64,000 bases of DNA from Galactobacter sp052108535 (GCA_052108535.1 JBQDZM010000003.1:62001-126000), one strand, 5' to 3'. Numbered from the stretch's first letter, positions 34,153 to 42,932 are shown. The notes: generated by a model from the sequence alone, not told the origin. Program-made: numbers and translations.

Positions 34153-35273
34153 TCACGCACCGGCTCGGCGCAGGGCGGCATCCACCTCTTCTAGCGCGGG
34201 TAGCAGCGGGGTGCGCCAGAGAACATCCGCCTTGGCGTCGGCCCTCCCCGGCCCGCCGTTGATGACGGTGGTGGGTTTCCCGGCCCGCCCGGCATCCAGA
34301 ACAAAGCGGTACCCGCTCATCACGGCCAGGGACGAACCGAGGACCAGCAGGGACCGTGCTCCTTGGGTGAGGACACGGGTCCGCTCCCGCGTCTCCGGCG
34401 CCACGTTCTCGCCGAAGTAGACCACCGATGGTTTCAGCCGATCGGATCCGCAGTTCAGGCAGTGCAGAATCACGAAGCGGTCCACATCGGCCTGATCGAG
34501 GTTCACGTCGCCGTCCGCGTTGACCACCAAGCCGGTCGGATCCACCGATTCCCGGAACCCTGGGTTGGCGGCCTCCAACCTCGCGTCGAAATCCTCCCGG
34601 GCCTCGCGGTTCCCGCAATCGAGGCAGTCCACCCAGCTCATGTCCCCGTGAAGGGCCACCACGTCGGTGGCGCCCGCCGCGGCGTGGAGCCNNNNNNNNN
34701 NNNNNNNNNNNNNNNNNNNNNNNNNNNNNNNNNNNNNNNNNNNNNNNNNNNNNNNNNNNNNNNNNNNNNNNNNNNNNNNNNNNNNNNNNNNCTCATGTCC
34801 CCGTGAAGGGCCACCACGTCGGTGGCGCCCGCCGCGGCGTGGAGCCCGTCCACGTTCTGCGTGACGATGCCGGCCAGTAAGCCGCGCCGCTGCCAGGCGG
34901 CCACGATGCGGTGGGAGAGATTGGGTTCGGCCCCGCGCAAATGCGCTGCCCCGATGAAGCCGCGGGCCCAATAGCGCTTTCGGGCCTCCGGTGAGGCCGA
35001 GAACTCCTGGAAGGTCATGGGCCTGGATCTGCGCAGGGAGCCGTGCTCTCCGCGATAGTCCGGGATCCCGCTGTCGGTACTGATACCCGCACCGGTCAGG
35101 ATCAAGACCTCTCCAGCCAGGAGCTGGTCCACCGTGGCGGCACGCGCGTCAGCGGGCGGTGTGGGCCCTGCGGTCTCTCCCACCACCCGGTCCAGGCTGC
35201 GCAGCGCCGCTCGGTGGGCCGCCCTGATCAGCGGGTCCTCGAAGCGCGGTTGAGGGTCCAGTCTGTTCGGCAT
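34153..35273 (-). CDS. Sirtuin (NAD-dependent protein deacetylase), interrupted by an assembly gap
   Basis: The N-terminal part (from ATG 35273) has the NAD-binding LILTGAGISTDSGIPDYRGEHG and IVTQNVDGLHAAAG. After the gap come the catalytic His in VVALHGDMSW, zinc cysteines in CLDCGN and CLNCGSD, and LLVLGSSLAVMSGYRFV. The 100-N gap at 34692-34791 is flanked by the same 55 bp on both sides. Deleting 155 bp (gap plus one copy) restores one open frame of 966 nt, 321 residues, with no missing motif. The gene is therefore intact in reality; as given, it is split between two frames. Confidence 0.9.
34692..34791. other. Scaffold gap of 100 N with identical 55-bp flanks
   Basis: The 55 bp at 34637-34691 and at 34792-34846 are identical. 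The two contigs overlap and were joined with a default gap instead of being merged. It is an assembly artefact, not biology. Confidence 0.95.
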
Positions 35274-35305
35274 GCTCGCCTTCTTCCGGTGTCTGGGTAC
35301 GCGTC

Positions 35306-35336
35306 AGGGCCGCCGGGGTGAGACCCCGACGGCCCT
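35306..35336 (-). terminator. Hairpin terminator downstream of the DUF3073 gene
   Basis: AGGGCCG-C-CGGGGT / GAG / ACCCCG-A-CGGCCCT forms a long GC-rich hairpin with one mismatch, between the DUF3073 stop (35378) and the sirtuin start (35273), both on the minus strand. Confidence 0.7.
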
Positions 35337-35377
35337 CGTCCGCGCCGCTGAATGCGATGCCTGACGTTGGATTAGGC

Positions 35378-35596
35378 TCAGCCCCGCTGAGCTGCGTCCT
35401 CATCGTCGTCGTACTCGCCGGCGTAGCGCGCATACGGATCTTGATCCTCTTCCGGCTCCTCTCGCTCAGGAGCGCCGGAATACCGGCTCCCCCCAGTGAG
35501 TTCGCGTTCCAAGGCGTGCAAATCCGTGCCCGGAGAGTAGTACTTCATCTCCCGGGCCTGTCGCGTTGCTTTTGCCTTCTGACGGCCGCGCCCCAT
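35378..35596 (-). CDS. DUF3073 protein
   Basis: A 72-residue acidic protein. MGRGRQKAKATRQAREMKYY and then SPGTDLHALERELTG is the very conserved DUF3073 start. The C-terminus is Asp/Glu-rich and disordered (EEPEEDQDPYARYAGEYDDDED). ATG 35596 is the conserved start; the frame continues upstream to 35689 without support. In most actinobacteria this gene lies next to purM (Rv0810c by Rv0809), here separated by the sirtuin. Function unknown. Confidence 0.92.
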   Translation of the reverse strand: MGRGRQKAKATRQAREMKYYSPGTDLHALERELTGGSRYSGAPEREEPEEDQDPYARYAGEYDDDEDAAQRG

Positions 35597-35754
35597 GGCG
35601 TGACCCCCTTTATCGCTCGACATCGGGGGAGGTCCGCCGCTGACACGGCAGAGGCCCCGATGGATGTGTCCATTTATTCCGTGCTTCAAGCCTACACGTT
35701 CGGATGCGCGGGAACACGTGTACCGCGAGCCCGCGCATCCTTATGCGTCATACA

Positions 35755-38367
35755 TCACGCAACGATCTCGGCTTCTTCCGCGCCTCCGCGAAGCACCACG
35801 AGGCCCTTGGCCTGCTCAGCGTCGACGTCAACGACCACGTCATCGCCGTCCATCACCTCACCGGCCAGCAGTCGCCGCGCCAGCTTGTCGCCGATTTCAC
35901 GCTGCACCAGGCGGCGCAACGGGCGGGCACCAAACGCGGGGTCATACCCGGTCAGCGCCAACCAGTCGCGGGCAGCATCGGTGACCGTCAGCTTCAGGCG
36001 GCGATCCGCCAGACGGGACTGCATGGAGTCCACCTGCAGGTCCACGATCCGGCCCAGGTCCTCCAACGACAGCGGGTCAAACATAATGATGTCGTCCAGG
36101 CGGTTCAGGAACTCCGGCTTGAAGGAGGAGTTCACCACACCCATGACGGCATGACGCTTGGCGTCGTCGGTCAGTTCTGCGTCGACCAGGAACTGCGACC
36201 CCAGGTTGGAGGTCAGCACCAGGATCACGTTGCGGAAGTCCACGGTGCGCCCTTGGCCGTCCGTCAGGCGGCCGTCGTCCAGCACCTGCAGCAGGATGTC
36301 GAAGACCTCGGGGTGGGCCTTCTCGACCTCGTCGAGCAGCACCACCGAGTACGGGCGGCGGCGCACGGCCTCGGTCAGCTGACCGCCCTCGTCGTAGCCC
36401 ACGTATCCGGGAGGGGCACCGACCAGACGGGAGACCGAGTGCTTCTCGGAGTACTCGCTCATGTCGATGCGCACCATGGCACGCGGATCGTCGAAGAGGA
36501 AGTCCGCAAGGGACTTAGCCAGCTCCGTCTTACCCACACCGGTTGGCCCCAGGAACAGGAAGGAACCGGTGGGACGCTCCGGGTCGGAGAGGCCCGCGCG
36601 GGAGCGACGCACGGCGTCGGACACCGCCGCGACAGCGGCCTTTTGGCCGATCAGGTGCTCACCGAGATGGTCCTCCATCTCCAGCAGCTTCTGGCTCTCG
36701 CCCTGCAGCATGCGTCCGGCAGGGATGCCAGTCCAGGCAGAGATGACCTCAGCTATGTCGTCCGCTGTGACCTCCTCGGACACCATGCGGTCTGCAGCTT
36801 CCGTCTTCTGCTCGTCCTCTGCGGCTGCGAGCTGCTGCTCCAACTGCGGGATCTCGCCGTAGAGGATGCGTGAGGCCTCTCCCAGGTCGCCCTGACGCTG
36901 AGCCACATCCGCCTGTGAGCGCAGGTCATCCAACTTGGCGCGCAGGTCACCGGCGGAGTTCAGCGTGGCCTTTTCGGCTTCCCAACGGGCGTTGAGCGCG
37001 GCGAGTTTTTCCTTCTCGTCGGCCATTTCGGCGCGCAGCGCCTCCAAGCGCTCCACCGACGCCGGGTCGGTCTCATCCTTGAGGGCAAGTTCCTCCATGG
37101 TCATGCGGTCCACGCTGCGGCGGAGCACGTCGATTTCCTCCGGTGCGGAGTCGATTTCCATGCGCAGACGCGACGCGGCCTCGTCCACCAGGTCGATGGC
37201 CTTGTCCGGGAGCTGCCGACCGGAGATGTAGCGGTCAGACAAGGCCGCCGCAGCCACCAACGCGGAGTCGGCGATACCGACCTTGTGGTGGGCCTCGTAG
37301 CGTTCCTTCAGGCCGCGCAGAATGGCGATGGAGTCATCCACGGAAGGCTCACCGACGTAGACCTGCTGGAAGCGACGTTCCAGGGCGGGGTCCTTCTCGA
37401 TGTTCTCGCGGTACTCATCCAGCGTCGTTGCGCCGATCAGGCGCAGTTCGCCACGAGCCAGCATGGGCTTGAGCATATTGCCCGCATCCATGGAGCCCTC
37501 CGATGCACCCGCACCAACCACGGTGTGGATCTCGTCGATGAAGGTGACGACTTGCCCGTCGGAGTTCTTGATCTCCTCCAGGACCGCCTTGAGGCGTTCC
37601 TCGAACTCGCCGCGGTACTTGGCGCCGGCCACCATGGATCCCAGGTCGAGGGAGATGAGGCGCTTGCCGCGCAGGGATTCGGGGACGTCGCCCGCGACCA
37701 TGCGTTGAGCCAGGCCCTCCACGACGGCGGTCTTGCCTACACCGGGTTCACCGATCAGGACGGGGTTGTTCTTGGTGCGGCGAGAGAGCACCTGGACCAC
37801 GCGGCGGATCTCTTGGTCACGGCCGATCACCGGGTCCAGGTCACCGGAGGCGGCGATCTCCGTCAGGTCGGTGCCGTACTTCTCCAGGGCCTGGAAGGTG
37901 CCCTCGGGGTCGGCGTTGTCCACCTTGCGCTCGCCACGCACCGTGGTGAGGGCGGCAGTCAGTGCTTCAACGGTGGCGCCCGCCTCGCGCAGGGCCTCGC
38001 CAGCACGGGTCTGGTCTGCCGCCAGGCCGATCAGCAGGTGCTCGGTGGAGACGTACGAGTCGCCGTTGCGCTCCGCGGCCTGCTGGGCGGCGGAAACCAC
38101 CTGCAGCGTCTGACGCGAGAACTGGGCTTGAGCCACGGAAGAGCCCGAGCTCTTGGGTAGCGCGTGGATGGCCGCGGAGGCCTGCACCGAGACCGCATCC
38201 GGGTCGCCGCCTGCAGCCTTGAGCAGGGCCACCGCGACGGATTCGCGCTGGTCCATCAGGGCCTTGAGCAGGTGTGCCGGTTCGATCTGGGGGTTGCCCG
38301 CGGTCGAGGCATTCATGCCTGCTGCGGAGAGCGCCTCCTGGCTCTTGGTGGTGAATTTGGCGTCCAC
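35755..38367 (-). CDS. clpB: Disaggregase chaperone ClpB
   Basis: An 870-residue Hsp100 ATPase that pulls apart aggregated proteins with DnaK. Two AAA+ modules: Walker A GEPGVGKTAVVEGLAQR (about residue 205) and GPTGVGKTELAKSLADFLFDD (about 610). The Clp N domain starts DAKFTTKSQEALSAAGMNAS. The middle coiled coil (about residues 400-520) is Glu/Arg/Leu-rich. GTG 38367 follows GGAAGGAG. An HspR operator (HAIR) lies at 38458-38478 upstream, so heat-shock control by HspR is expected. Confidence 0.97.
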   Translation of the reverse strand: MDAKFTTKSQEALSAAGMNASTAGNPQIEPAHLLKALMDQRESVAVALLKAAGGDPDAVSVQASAAIHALPKSSGSSVAQAQFSRQTLQVVSAAQQAAERNGDSYVSTEHLLIGLAADQTRAGEALREAGATVEALTAALTTVRGERKVDNADPEGTFQALEKYGTDLTEIAASGDLDPVIGRDQEIRRVVQVLSRRTKNNPVLIGEPGVGKTAVVEGLAQRMVAGDVPESLRGKRLISLDLGSMVAGAKYRGEFEERLKAVLEEIKNSDGQVVTFIDEIHTVVGAGASEGSMDAGNMLKPMLARGELRLIGATTLDEYRENIEKDPALERRFQQVYVGEPSVDDSIAILRGLKERYEAHHKVGIADSALVAAAALSDRYISGRQLPDKAIDLVDEAASRLRMEIDSAPEEIDVLRRSVDRMTMEELALKDETDPASVERLEALRAEMADEKEKLAALNARWEAEKATLNSAGDLRAKLDDLRSQADVAQRQGDLGEASRILYGEIPQLEQQLAAAEDEQKTEAADRMVSEEVTADDIAEVISAWTGIPAGRMLQGESQKLLEMEDHLGEHLIGQKAAVAAVSDAVRRSRAGLSDPERPTGSFLFLGPTGVGKTELAKSLADFLFDDPRAMVRIDMSEYSEKHSVSRLVGAPPGYVGYDEGGQLTEAVRRRPYSVVLLDEVEKAHPEVFDILLQVLDDGRLTDGQGRTVDFRNVILVLTSNLGSQFLVDAELTDDAKRHAVMGVVNSSFKPEFLNRLDDIIMFDPLSLEDLGRIVDLQVDSMQSRLADRRLKLTVTDAARDWLALTGYDPAFGARPLRRLVQREIGDKLARRLLAGEVMDGDDVVVDVDAEQAKGLVVLRGGAEEAEIVA

Positions 38368-38412
38368 GTGAGCTCCTTCCTTTGTCAGCTGACGGACTGC
38401 GTCCGCCGGGCC

Positions 38413-38447
38413 ATGCCCGACGGCTGGTGCCCGCCTGAGCGGCGGGC
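38413..38447. other. ATGCCCGACGGC element followed by a short hairpin in the clpB leader
   Basis: One copy of the 12-mer at 38413-38424 is followed by GCCCGCC-TGAGC-GGCGGGC (38429-38447), a 7-bp stem. The pair lies between the HAIR site and the clpB start, inside the probable 5' UTR. Confidence 0.5.
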
Positions 38448-38457
38448 CTCCTCTGAA

Positions 38458-38478
38458 CTTGAGTCTACTCTGCTCAAC
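38458..38478 (-). promoter_or_regulatory. HAIR-type HspR operator upstream of clpB
   Basis: CTTGAGT-N7-GCTCAAC matches the HspR-associated inverted repeat CTTGAGT-N7-ACTCAAG in 12 of 14 fixed positions. It lies about 90 bp upstream of the clpB start. HspR is encoded at 41424-41900. Confidence 0.75.
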
Positions 38479-38520
38479 TCTGTGTGGCGGAGGTTTATTC
38501 CGTGCCGACTGGGGCACTTC

Positions 38521-38857
38521 CTCAGGGCCCGGCTTCCACGGTCAGGCCGCCCTTCCGACACGGGCACCCTCTCAGGGCCGGGTTTCCACCACCAGGCCGC
38601 CTTCCCCACACGGACGCCCCCTCAGGGCCCGGTTTCCACCACCAGGCCGCCTTCTGCCATACGTAAAGGTGGCCTGCACGTGGATCGCGGGGGTGCGGTG
38701 AACCGGCCCATCCCGACACGGGCACCTCCCCCAGGGCCCGGTTTCCACCACCAGGCCACCCTTCCCACAGCGACGCCCTCTCCAGGCCCGGTTTCCACCA
38801 CAAGGCCTCGTTCTGCCATACGTAAAGGCGGCCTGCACGTGGATCGCGGGGGCGGAG
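38521..38857. repeat. Tandem repeat array, 50-bp and 160-bp periods, upstream of clpB
   Basis: A unit with core CAGGGCCCGGTTTCCACCAC starts at 38521, 38571, 38621, 38731 and 38781. Units 1-3 are 50 bp apart, as are 4-5. The block 38571-38730 is repeated, imperfectly, as 38731-38857 (period 160): each long unit has two 50-bp copies and a tail beginning TTCTGCCATACGTAAAGG. There are no unique spacers, so it is not CRISPR. Frames stay open on both strands because of the repeats, but the peptides show no codon logic or homology. The surrounding gene-free stretch, 38368-39003, otherwise holds only the clpB control region and the lipoprotein leader. Confidence 0.9.
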
Positions 38858-39003
38858 AATCAGACACCGCAACGCCGGTGACATGAACGTCGCGGCAACG
38901 CGGGAGCCATGGAACGTCGCGGCAGCGTGCCGGAACCTCCTTGCAGACAACACCGAGCCCCTGCTGTAGATTTCCCGCATCACTCGATGACGTGAGGTGC
39001 AGC

Positions 39004-39429
39004 ATGAACCGATTGCTACTCAGAGCCACCGGCGTCGTGGCCGCCGCTAGTCTCGGCTTCGCGGCCACCGGCTGCTGCGGATCCGACCCCGAGCCCACTG
39101 CGAAGGACACCCCGACGAAGTCCGCCGACACGCAGGTCCCGTGGATCTCCTTCGAGCAGAGCGAGCCCGGAGGCGACGGCGCACTCATCACCGGGAAGCT
39201 CGTGGAAAAGAGTGGCTGCCTGGCCGTCCAATCAGACGGCAGCGACGAGGTCTGGTTCCTGGCCTTCAGCACCTCGGACCCTCGCCCGGAGAAACTCGCA
39301 GTCGGTGACAACGTCGAGCTCGGAGGCGGATTCCATGAAGACGCAGAGGCACTCTCCGGTCACGACTACATCTTCCCCGAATCCTGCGGGGAAGGCGTCG
39401 ACAAGCTCGCCGTCGTGGCCTTGGAATAG
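39004..39429 (+). CDS. Small secreted lipoprotein, unknown function
   Basis: A 141-residue protein from ATG 39004 with a signal peptide MNRLLLRATGVVAAASLGFA and a lipobox-like ATGC at residues about 21-24. The mature part begins Asp/Thr-rich (SDPEPTAKDTPTKSADTQ) and continues as a beta-rich domain of about 95 residues with two cysteines (SGCLAV and PESCGEG). I do not recognise a family. The gene ends at a shared bidirectional hairpin with the next lipoprotein gene, which is convergent. Confidence 0.75.
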   Translation: MNRLLLRATGVVAAASLGFAATGCCGSDPEPTAKDTPTKSADTQVPWISFEQSEPGGDGALITGKLVEKSGCLAVQSDGSDEVWFLAFSTSDPRPEKLAVGDNVELGGGFHEDAEALSGHDYIFPESCGEGVDKLAVVALE

Positions 39430-39450
39430 CCCCCCAAGTTCAAAAACGCC

Positions 39451-39484
39451 GATGGCCCGCATCCAGATAACGATGCGGGCCATC
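39451..39484. terminator. Bidirectional hairpin between two convergent lipoprotein genes
   Basis: GATGGCCCGCATC (39451-39463) and GATGCGGGCCATC (39472-39484) are exact reverse complements with an 8-nt loop. An A-rich stretch (CAAAAACG) lies on the left flank, giving a U tract for the minus-strand transcript. Confidence 0.85.
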
Positions 39485-39502
39485 CCGGGCCGCGTTCACT
39501 CC

Positions 39503-40210
39503 TTACGGGGACGAGAGCTTCGCCAGCTGCGCGTCCGCGATCTGCTGGGCCACTTCCGCATCCACGTCCTTGGTCTCGACGAGCAGGTGGTTGGCGCCCC
39601 AGTCCCCTGCCGCCACACTGAGAACAGTTCCACCCGTCACCACGGACACGCCGGAGAGACCACGCTGGACGGGTGAAACCGAGTCCGGTTCAGCCACGGT
39701 TCCGGAGCAGGTATCGGAAACCAGGCTCAGACCCTGCGCGGCCTCGACATCGGCTCGAGTCGTGAAGATCGTGATCTTGACCGTACCGGCCTTCGACGTT
39801 CCAGTTGCCTCCGGCGGCACCGTGGCCGACGCCTCGGCACCGGAAAGGACGGTCGCCTTCTGCTTCTGTGCGCCGCGAATCGCGGTGGAGCACTCGGCCG
39901 GCACGCCAGTGACATCGGACAGCGTCCGCCCCAGATTCATCCGCTGCGCCCCGACCCGCTTCTCCTTGTACCCCTCCACGCCACCAGGGAACTCGTCAGC
40001 GGTCAGAACCTTCTGCTTGGACTGAGCCACTGTGAGCGCCTTCGTGGGGATCCCCGCACCCTCATTGACAGCATGCTGTCCACTGCCCGACGGCGTGGGT
40101 GCCACTTCTCCGCCCGAACCGCCGCAGGCGGTCAGCGCCAGGGCGGCCGCGGCCGCCATCGCGAGGCCGGCACCCAGGCCGGGCACGCGTCGTCGAGCAT
40201 TGTTGGTCAT
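39503..40210 (-). CDS. Secreted lipoprotein, unknown function
   Basis: A 235-residue protein. ATG 40210 begins MTNNARRRVPGLGAGLAMAA; the signal helix ends in the lipobox LTAC (Cys about residue 29), followed by GGSGGEVAPTPSGSGQ. The mature domain has two cysteines (PAECSTAI and SDTCSGTV) about 80 residues apart that may pair. The pattern resembles actinobacterial PknH-sensor/DUF5642-like lipoproteins (a C-terminal VETKDVDAEVAQQIADAQLAKL helix), but I cannot assign it with confidence. Confidence 0.75.
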   Translation of the reverse strand: MTNNARRRVPGLGAGLAMAAAAALALTACGGSGGEVAPTPSGSGQHAVNEGAGIPTKALTVAQSKQKVLTADEFPGGVEGYKEKRVGAQRMNLGRTLSDVTGVPAECSTAIRGAQKQKATVLSGAEASATVPPEATGTSKAGTVKITIFTTRADVEAAQGLSLVSDTCSGTVAEPDSVSPVQRGLSGVSVVTGGTVLSVAAGDWGANHLLVETKDVDAEVAQQIADAQLAKLSSP

Positions 40211-40298
40211 GTTCCCACTCACTTCGCGACCCACTCCTCAACGTTTGCGTAGGCTACATCCATCCTGCCCGCCCGTGGGGCGCCGGTCCAATCCCCGG

Positions 40299-40304
40299 TA
40301 TCCT
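40299..40304 (+). promoter_or_regulatory. -10 element TATCCT, 8 nt before the trmB GTG
   Basis: TATCCT precedes GTG 40313 by 8 nt: leaderless trmB transcript. It makes the TTG at 40304, which lies in the -10 itself, an unlikely start. Confidence 0.55.
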
Positions 40305-40312
40305 TGGGAGGC

Positions 40313-41185
40313 GTGACTGATCAGCCCGAATCCACCCAGAACCACCGCCGCCAACCCATCCAGGGCCGCGCGGCCACCGACCCCACGTTCCACAGGGCCG
40401 AGCCAGTCAGCTTTGTTCGCCGTGGCGACCGCATGACCACCGGCCAGCAGCGTGCCTGGGACTCGATGAAGGACACCGTCCTGATCGATGTCCCCCGCCA
40501 CCACGCCTCCACCTCGATCCTGCCCGGCGCGGACATCGACGTTCCCGGGGCGTTCGAGAACCCGTCCGCACCGTTGACCGTGGAAATCGGTTCCGGATTG
40601 GGCGAGGCCACCGCACATGCCGCGGCCGAACATCCCGAGCGGAACTTCCTGGCCGTGGAGGTCTACACCCCCGGCCTCGCCAAGCTCATGGAGGAGATCG
40701 CCAACCGCGGCCTGCAGAACGTGCGTTGCATGCAGGCCAACGCACCCGAAGTGTTGGACATCGCGCTGAAACCGGCCCAGGTGGACGAACTCTGGGTGTA
40801 CTTCTCCGACCCGTGGCACAAGAAGCGCCACCACAAGCGGCGCCTGATCACGGAGGCCTTCGCGGATCGTGCCGCCCGCGTCCTCCGCCCCGGTGGCGTG
40901 TGGCGGTTGGCCACCGACTGGTCCAACTACGCGGAACAGATGCGCCAGATCATCACCGACTCCCCCAAGTTCGACAACCCGCACGCAGGAGAACTCACCG
41001 GAGAAGAGTCTCCCTTGACGGACATCCGCCGCAAGGAGATCGAGAAGCGCGAGGCCGATCCGACCTTCGTGGACGAGATCGGCGGCTGGGCGCCACGCTA
41101 TGCGGGGCGAACACTGACCAGCTTCGAGGCCAAGGCTGGCCGGGCAGGGCGGAACATCTTCGATCTCACCGCCGTGCGGCGCTGA
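40313..41185 (+). CDS. trmB: tRNA (guanine-N7-)-methyltransferase
   Basis: A 290-residue enzyme that makes m7G46 in tRNA. The SAM motif is TVEIGSGLGEATAHAAAEHP, and ELWVYFSDPWHKKRHHKRRLI is the diagnostic TrmB block with the catalytic Asp. C-terminal TDWSNYAEQMRQII and READPTFVDEIGGWAPRYAGRTLTSFEAK continue the family. The N-terminal 60 residues are a disordered extension usual in actinobacteria. It is followed by a hairpin terminator at 41247-41288. Confidence 0.95.
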   Translation: MTDQPESTQNHRRQPIQGRAATDPTFHRAEPVSFVRRGDRMTTGQQRAWDSMKDTVLIDVPRHHASTSILPGADIDVPGAFENPSAPLTVEIGSGLGEATAHAAAEHPERNFLAVEVYTPGLAKLMEEIANRGLQNVRCMQANAPEVLDIALKPAQVDELWVYFSDPWHKKRHHKRRLITEAFADRAARVLRPGGVWRLATDWSNYAEQMRQIITDSPKFDNPHAGELTGEESPLTDIRRKEIEKREADPTFVDEIGGWAPRYAGRTLTSFEAKAGRAGRNIFDLTAVRR

Positions 41186-41246
41186 ACTTCGCTGGGCTGA
41201 ACCTCGCCGCGCTGAACCGCGCTGCCGGTCTCGCAAAGAAATGACG

Positions 41247-41288
41247 GAGGGCGGGTGCGGAATCCGAAGACTCAACGCACCCGCCCTC
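41247..41288 (+). terminator. Hairpin terminator after trmB
   Basis: GAGGGCGGGTGCG (41247-41259) and CGCACCCGCCCTC (41276-41288) pair perfectly with a 16-nt loop. Confidence 0.85.
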
Positions 41289-41290
41289 AC

Positions 41291-41378
41291 CGCGTCCAGG
41301 GGTGGTGTGAACGGCGCTGGGGGGGCTGGCCGTTCAACTTGGACGCGTCACGGTGGCCACGATGGGGGGATGCGGCCA
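41291..41378. other. Cluster of further stem-loops between trmB and hspR
   Basis: An outer stem CGCGTCCA (41291-41298) with TGGACGCG (41340-41347) encloses an inner stem GAACGGC (41309-41315) with GCCGTTC (41329-41335). Just after it GTGGCC and GGCCAC pair around 41355-41380. With the terminator at 41247 this makes three structured elements in a 238-bp convergent intergenic stretch. They may end hspR transcription from the other side; nothing resembles a known RNA gene. Confidence 0.5.
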
Positions 41379-41423
41379 CCACTTGGTTAGCCTATCGCCT
41401 TTTGCGCGTGCAACGTCAAGTTG

Positions 41424-41900
41424 TCAGCCTCTCTTCTGTGCCTGAGACCTGGAACTCGGCCCTGCGGTGAGCTCAAACGGCCTCTGCCGCGTGACCTGCT
41501 CCCACAAGAAGGCAGCCCGTGCCCTGGCCAGACGAGCCGACTCCACGGACACCTCACCGGTAGCACCGGCCCTGAACACCCTGCTCTGACCGTCCGCCTG
41601 CGCCCTGTCCCGCCAGTGCATCACGGATGCCCGCAGCACCTGAATCTCCTCACGCAACTGCTCGGCCTGTGATTCGAGATCAAGCACCCGTCGCGCACCC
41701 TCCAACGAGATGCCCTCGTTGGAGAGTTCCTGCACACGCCGCAACCGGGCGATGTCCGCGGCGCTGTAGCGACGGTGCCTGCCACCCTGTCGCCGAGGGA
41801 CCACGAGCCCCATGCGGTCGTACTGCCGCAGGGTCTGAGGGTGCACATGGGCCAACTGCGCGGCCACGGAGATCACGTAGATCGGGTCATTGCGTTCCAT
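41424..41900 (-). CDS. hspR: Heat-shock repressor HspR (MerR family)
   Basis: A 158-residue repressor. IYVISVAAQLAHVHPQTLRQYDRMGLVVPRRQGGRHRRYSAADIARLRRVQELSNEGISLEGARRVL is the MerR-type winged helix of HspR, including the VAELAGVHPQTLRQYDR-like motif. A Glu/Gln-rich coiled coil follows (LESQAEQLREEIQVLRASV). It binds HAIR sites, here found before dnaK and clpB, with DnaK as co-repressor in studied species. It follows dnaJ by 48 bp and is the end of the heat-shock operon. Confidence 0.96.
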   Translation of the reverse strand: MERNDPIYVISVAAQLAHVHPQTLRQYDRMGLVVPRRQGGRHRRYSAADIARLRRVQELSNEGISLEGARRVLDLESQAEQLREEIQVLRASVMHWRDRAQADGQSRVFRAGATGEVSVESARLARARAAFLWEQVTRQRPFELTAGPSSRSQAQKRG

Positions 41901-41948
41901 CGTGCCTCACCACCTTCCTCCTCAGGATCCCATAGGACTCGCACCGGT

Positions 41949-42932
41949 TCAGAGCGCTGCGCGCGCCGCCAGGTCCTTGCGAGGGTCCTCACCGGCGGTG
42001 GCCTCAGCGAAGGCCTCCAGCGCGGCCTTGGCCTCCTTGCTCAGCCGCGAGGGGACCGCCACGTCCAACACCACGTACACGTCACCGGACTTCTTGGCCG
42101 TCTTCACTCCCCTGCCGCGCAGGCGCAGGGTTTTCCCGGACTGCGATCCGGCAGGAACCTTCACCTTGACCTGATCACCGTGGATGGTCGGCACGGAGAC
42201 CTGGCCTCCCATGGCCGCCTCCACGAAGGTCACAGGCACGTGCACCGTGATGTCGTTGCCGTCCCGCTTAAAGAAGGGGTGCTCCTTGACCCTGACCTTG
42301 ACCATGAGGTCACCGGGACCCGCCGCACCGGCTTGTCCCTTGCCCTTGGCCCGCACGGATTGACCGTCGCGGATACCGGCAGGGATCCGCACGTCGATCG
42401 TGGCCCCGCTGGGTTCCCGCAACCCGATCGTGGTGCCCTCAATGGAGCCCTTGAAGGAGATGCTGGTCTCCGCGTGCCGGTCGGCACCGCGCTGCGGCTG
42501 CTGCTGGAAGCCGCCGCCGAAGCCCCCGCCTCCGCCACCGAACATGCCGCCGAAGAGGTCGCTCAGGTCCGGGCCGTCGGCACCGTTGGTGGAATAGCGC
42601 ATCCGCTGCCCGCCTCCGCCACCGAACATGCCACCGAAGACGTCGTCGAACCCACCGGCGCCGCCGGGGCCACCGCCCGCCTGGAAGCGGGCGCCGCTAC
42701 CCATGGCGCGAATCGCGTCGTACTGCTGGCGCTCCTCAGGATCCGAGAGCACCGAGTTGGCCTCGGTGATGTCCTTGAACCGCTGCTCGGCAGCGGCATC
42801 CCCCGGATTCGTGTCCGGGTGGTTCTGACGCGCCAGCTTCCGGTACGCCTTCTTGATCTCCGCGGCATCGGCGTCCTTGGACACACCGAGCACCGCGTAG
42901 AAGTCCTTGTCCACCCAGTCCTGACTGGCCAT
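41949..42932 (-). CDS. dnaJ: DnaJ-family co-chaperone without zinc finger
   Basis: A 327-residue J-protein. The J domain (residues about 9-75) includes the HPD tripeptide in RKLARQNHPDTNPGD. A Gly/Phe-rich region (GGFDDVFGGMFGGGGG, FGGMFGGGGGGFGGG) follows, then the two beta-barrel C-terminal domains (ISFKGSIEGTTIGLREPSG onward). The CxxCxGxG zinc-finger repeats are absent, so this is a class B (CbpA-like) protein. Two hairpins separate it from grpE, suggesting partly independent expression. Confidence 0.93.
   Translation of the reverse strand: MASQDWVDKDFYAVLGVSKDADAAEIKKAYRKLARQNHPDTNPGDAAAEQRFKDITEANSVLSDPEERQQYDAIRAMGSGARFQAGGGPGGAGGFDDVFGGMFGGGGGQRMRYSTNGADGPDLSDLFGGMFGGGGGGFGGGFQQQPQRGADRHAETSISFKGSIEGTTIGLREPSGATIDVRIPAGIRDGQSVRAKGKGQAGAAGPGDLMVKVRVKEHPFFKRDGNDITVHVPVTFVEAAMGGQVSVPTIHGDQVKVKVPAGSQSGKTLRLRGRGVKTAKKSGDVYVVLDVAVPSRLSKEAKAALEAFAEATAGEDPRKDLAARAAL

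Noticed and set aside
38521..38857. CRISPR array
   Set aside because: The repeats are directly adjacent or separated by repeated tails; there are no unique spacers and no cas genes.
38622..39311. 229-codon minus-strand frame over the repeat array
   Set aside because: The repeat keeps several frames open at once; the peptide repeats WWWKPGP-like strings and overlaps the real lipoprotein gene.
41291..41423. A tRNA or small structured RNA gene between trmB and hspR
   Set aside because: The stems do not form a cloverleaf and there is no CCA or T-loop sequence; the hairpins are described only as possible terminators.
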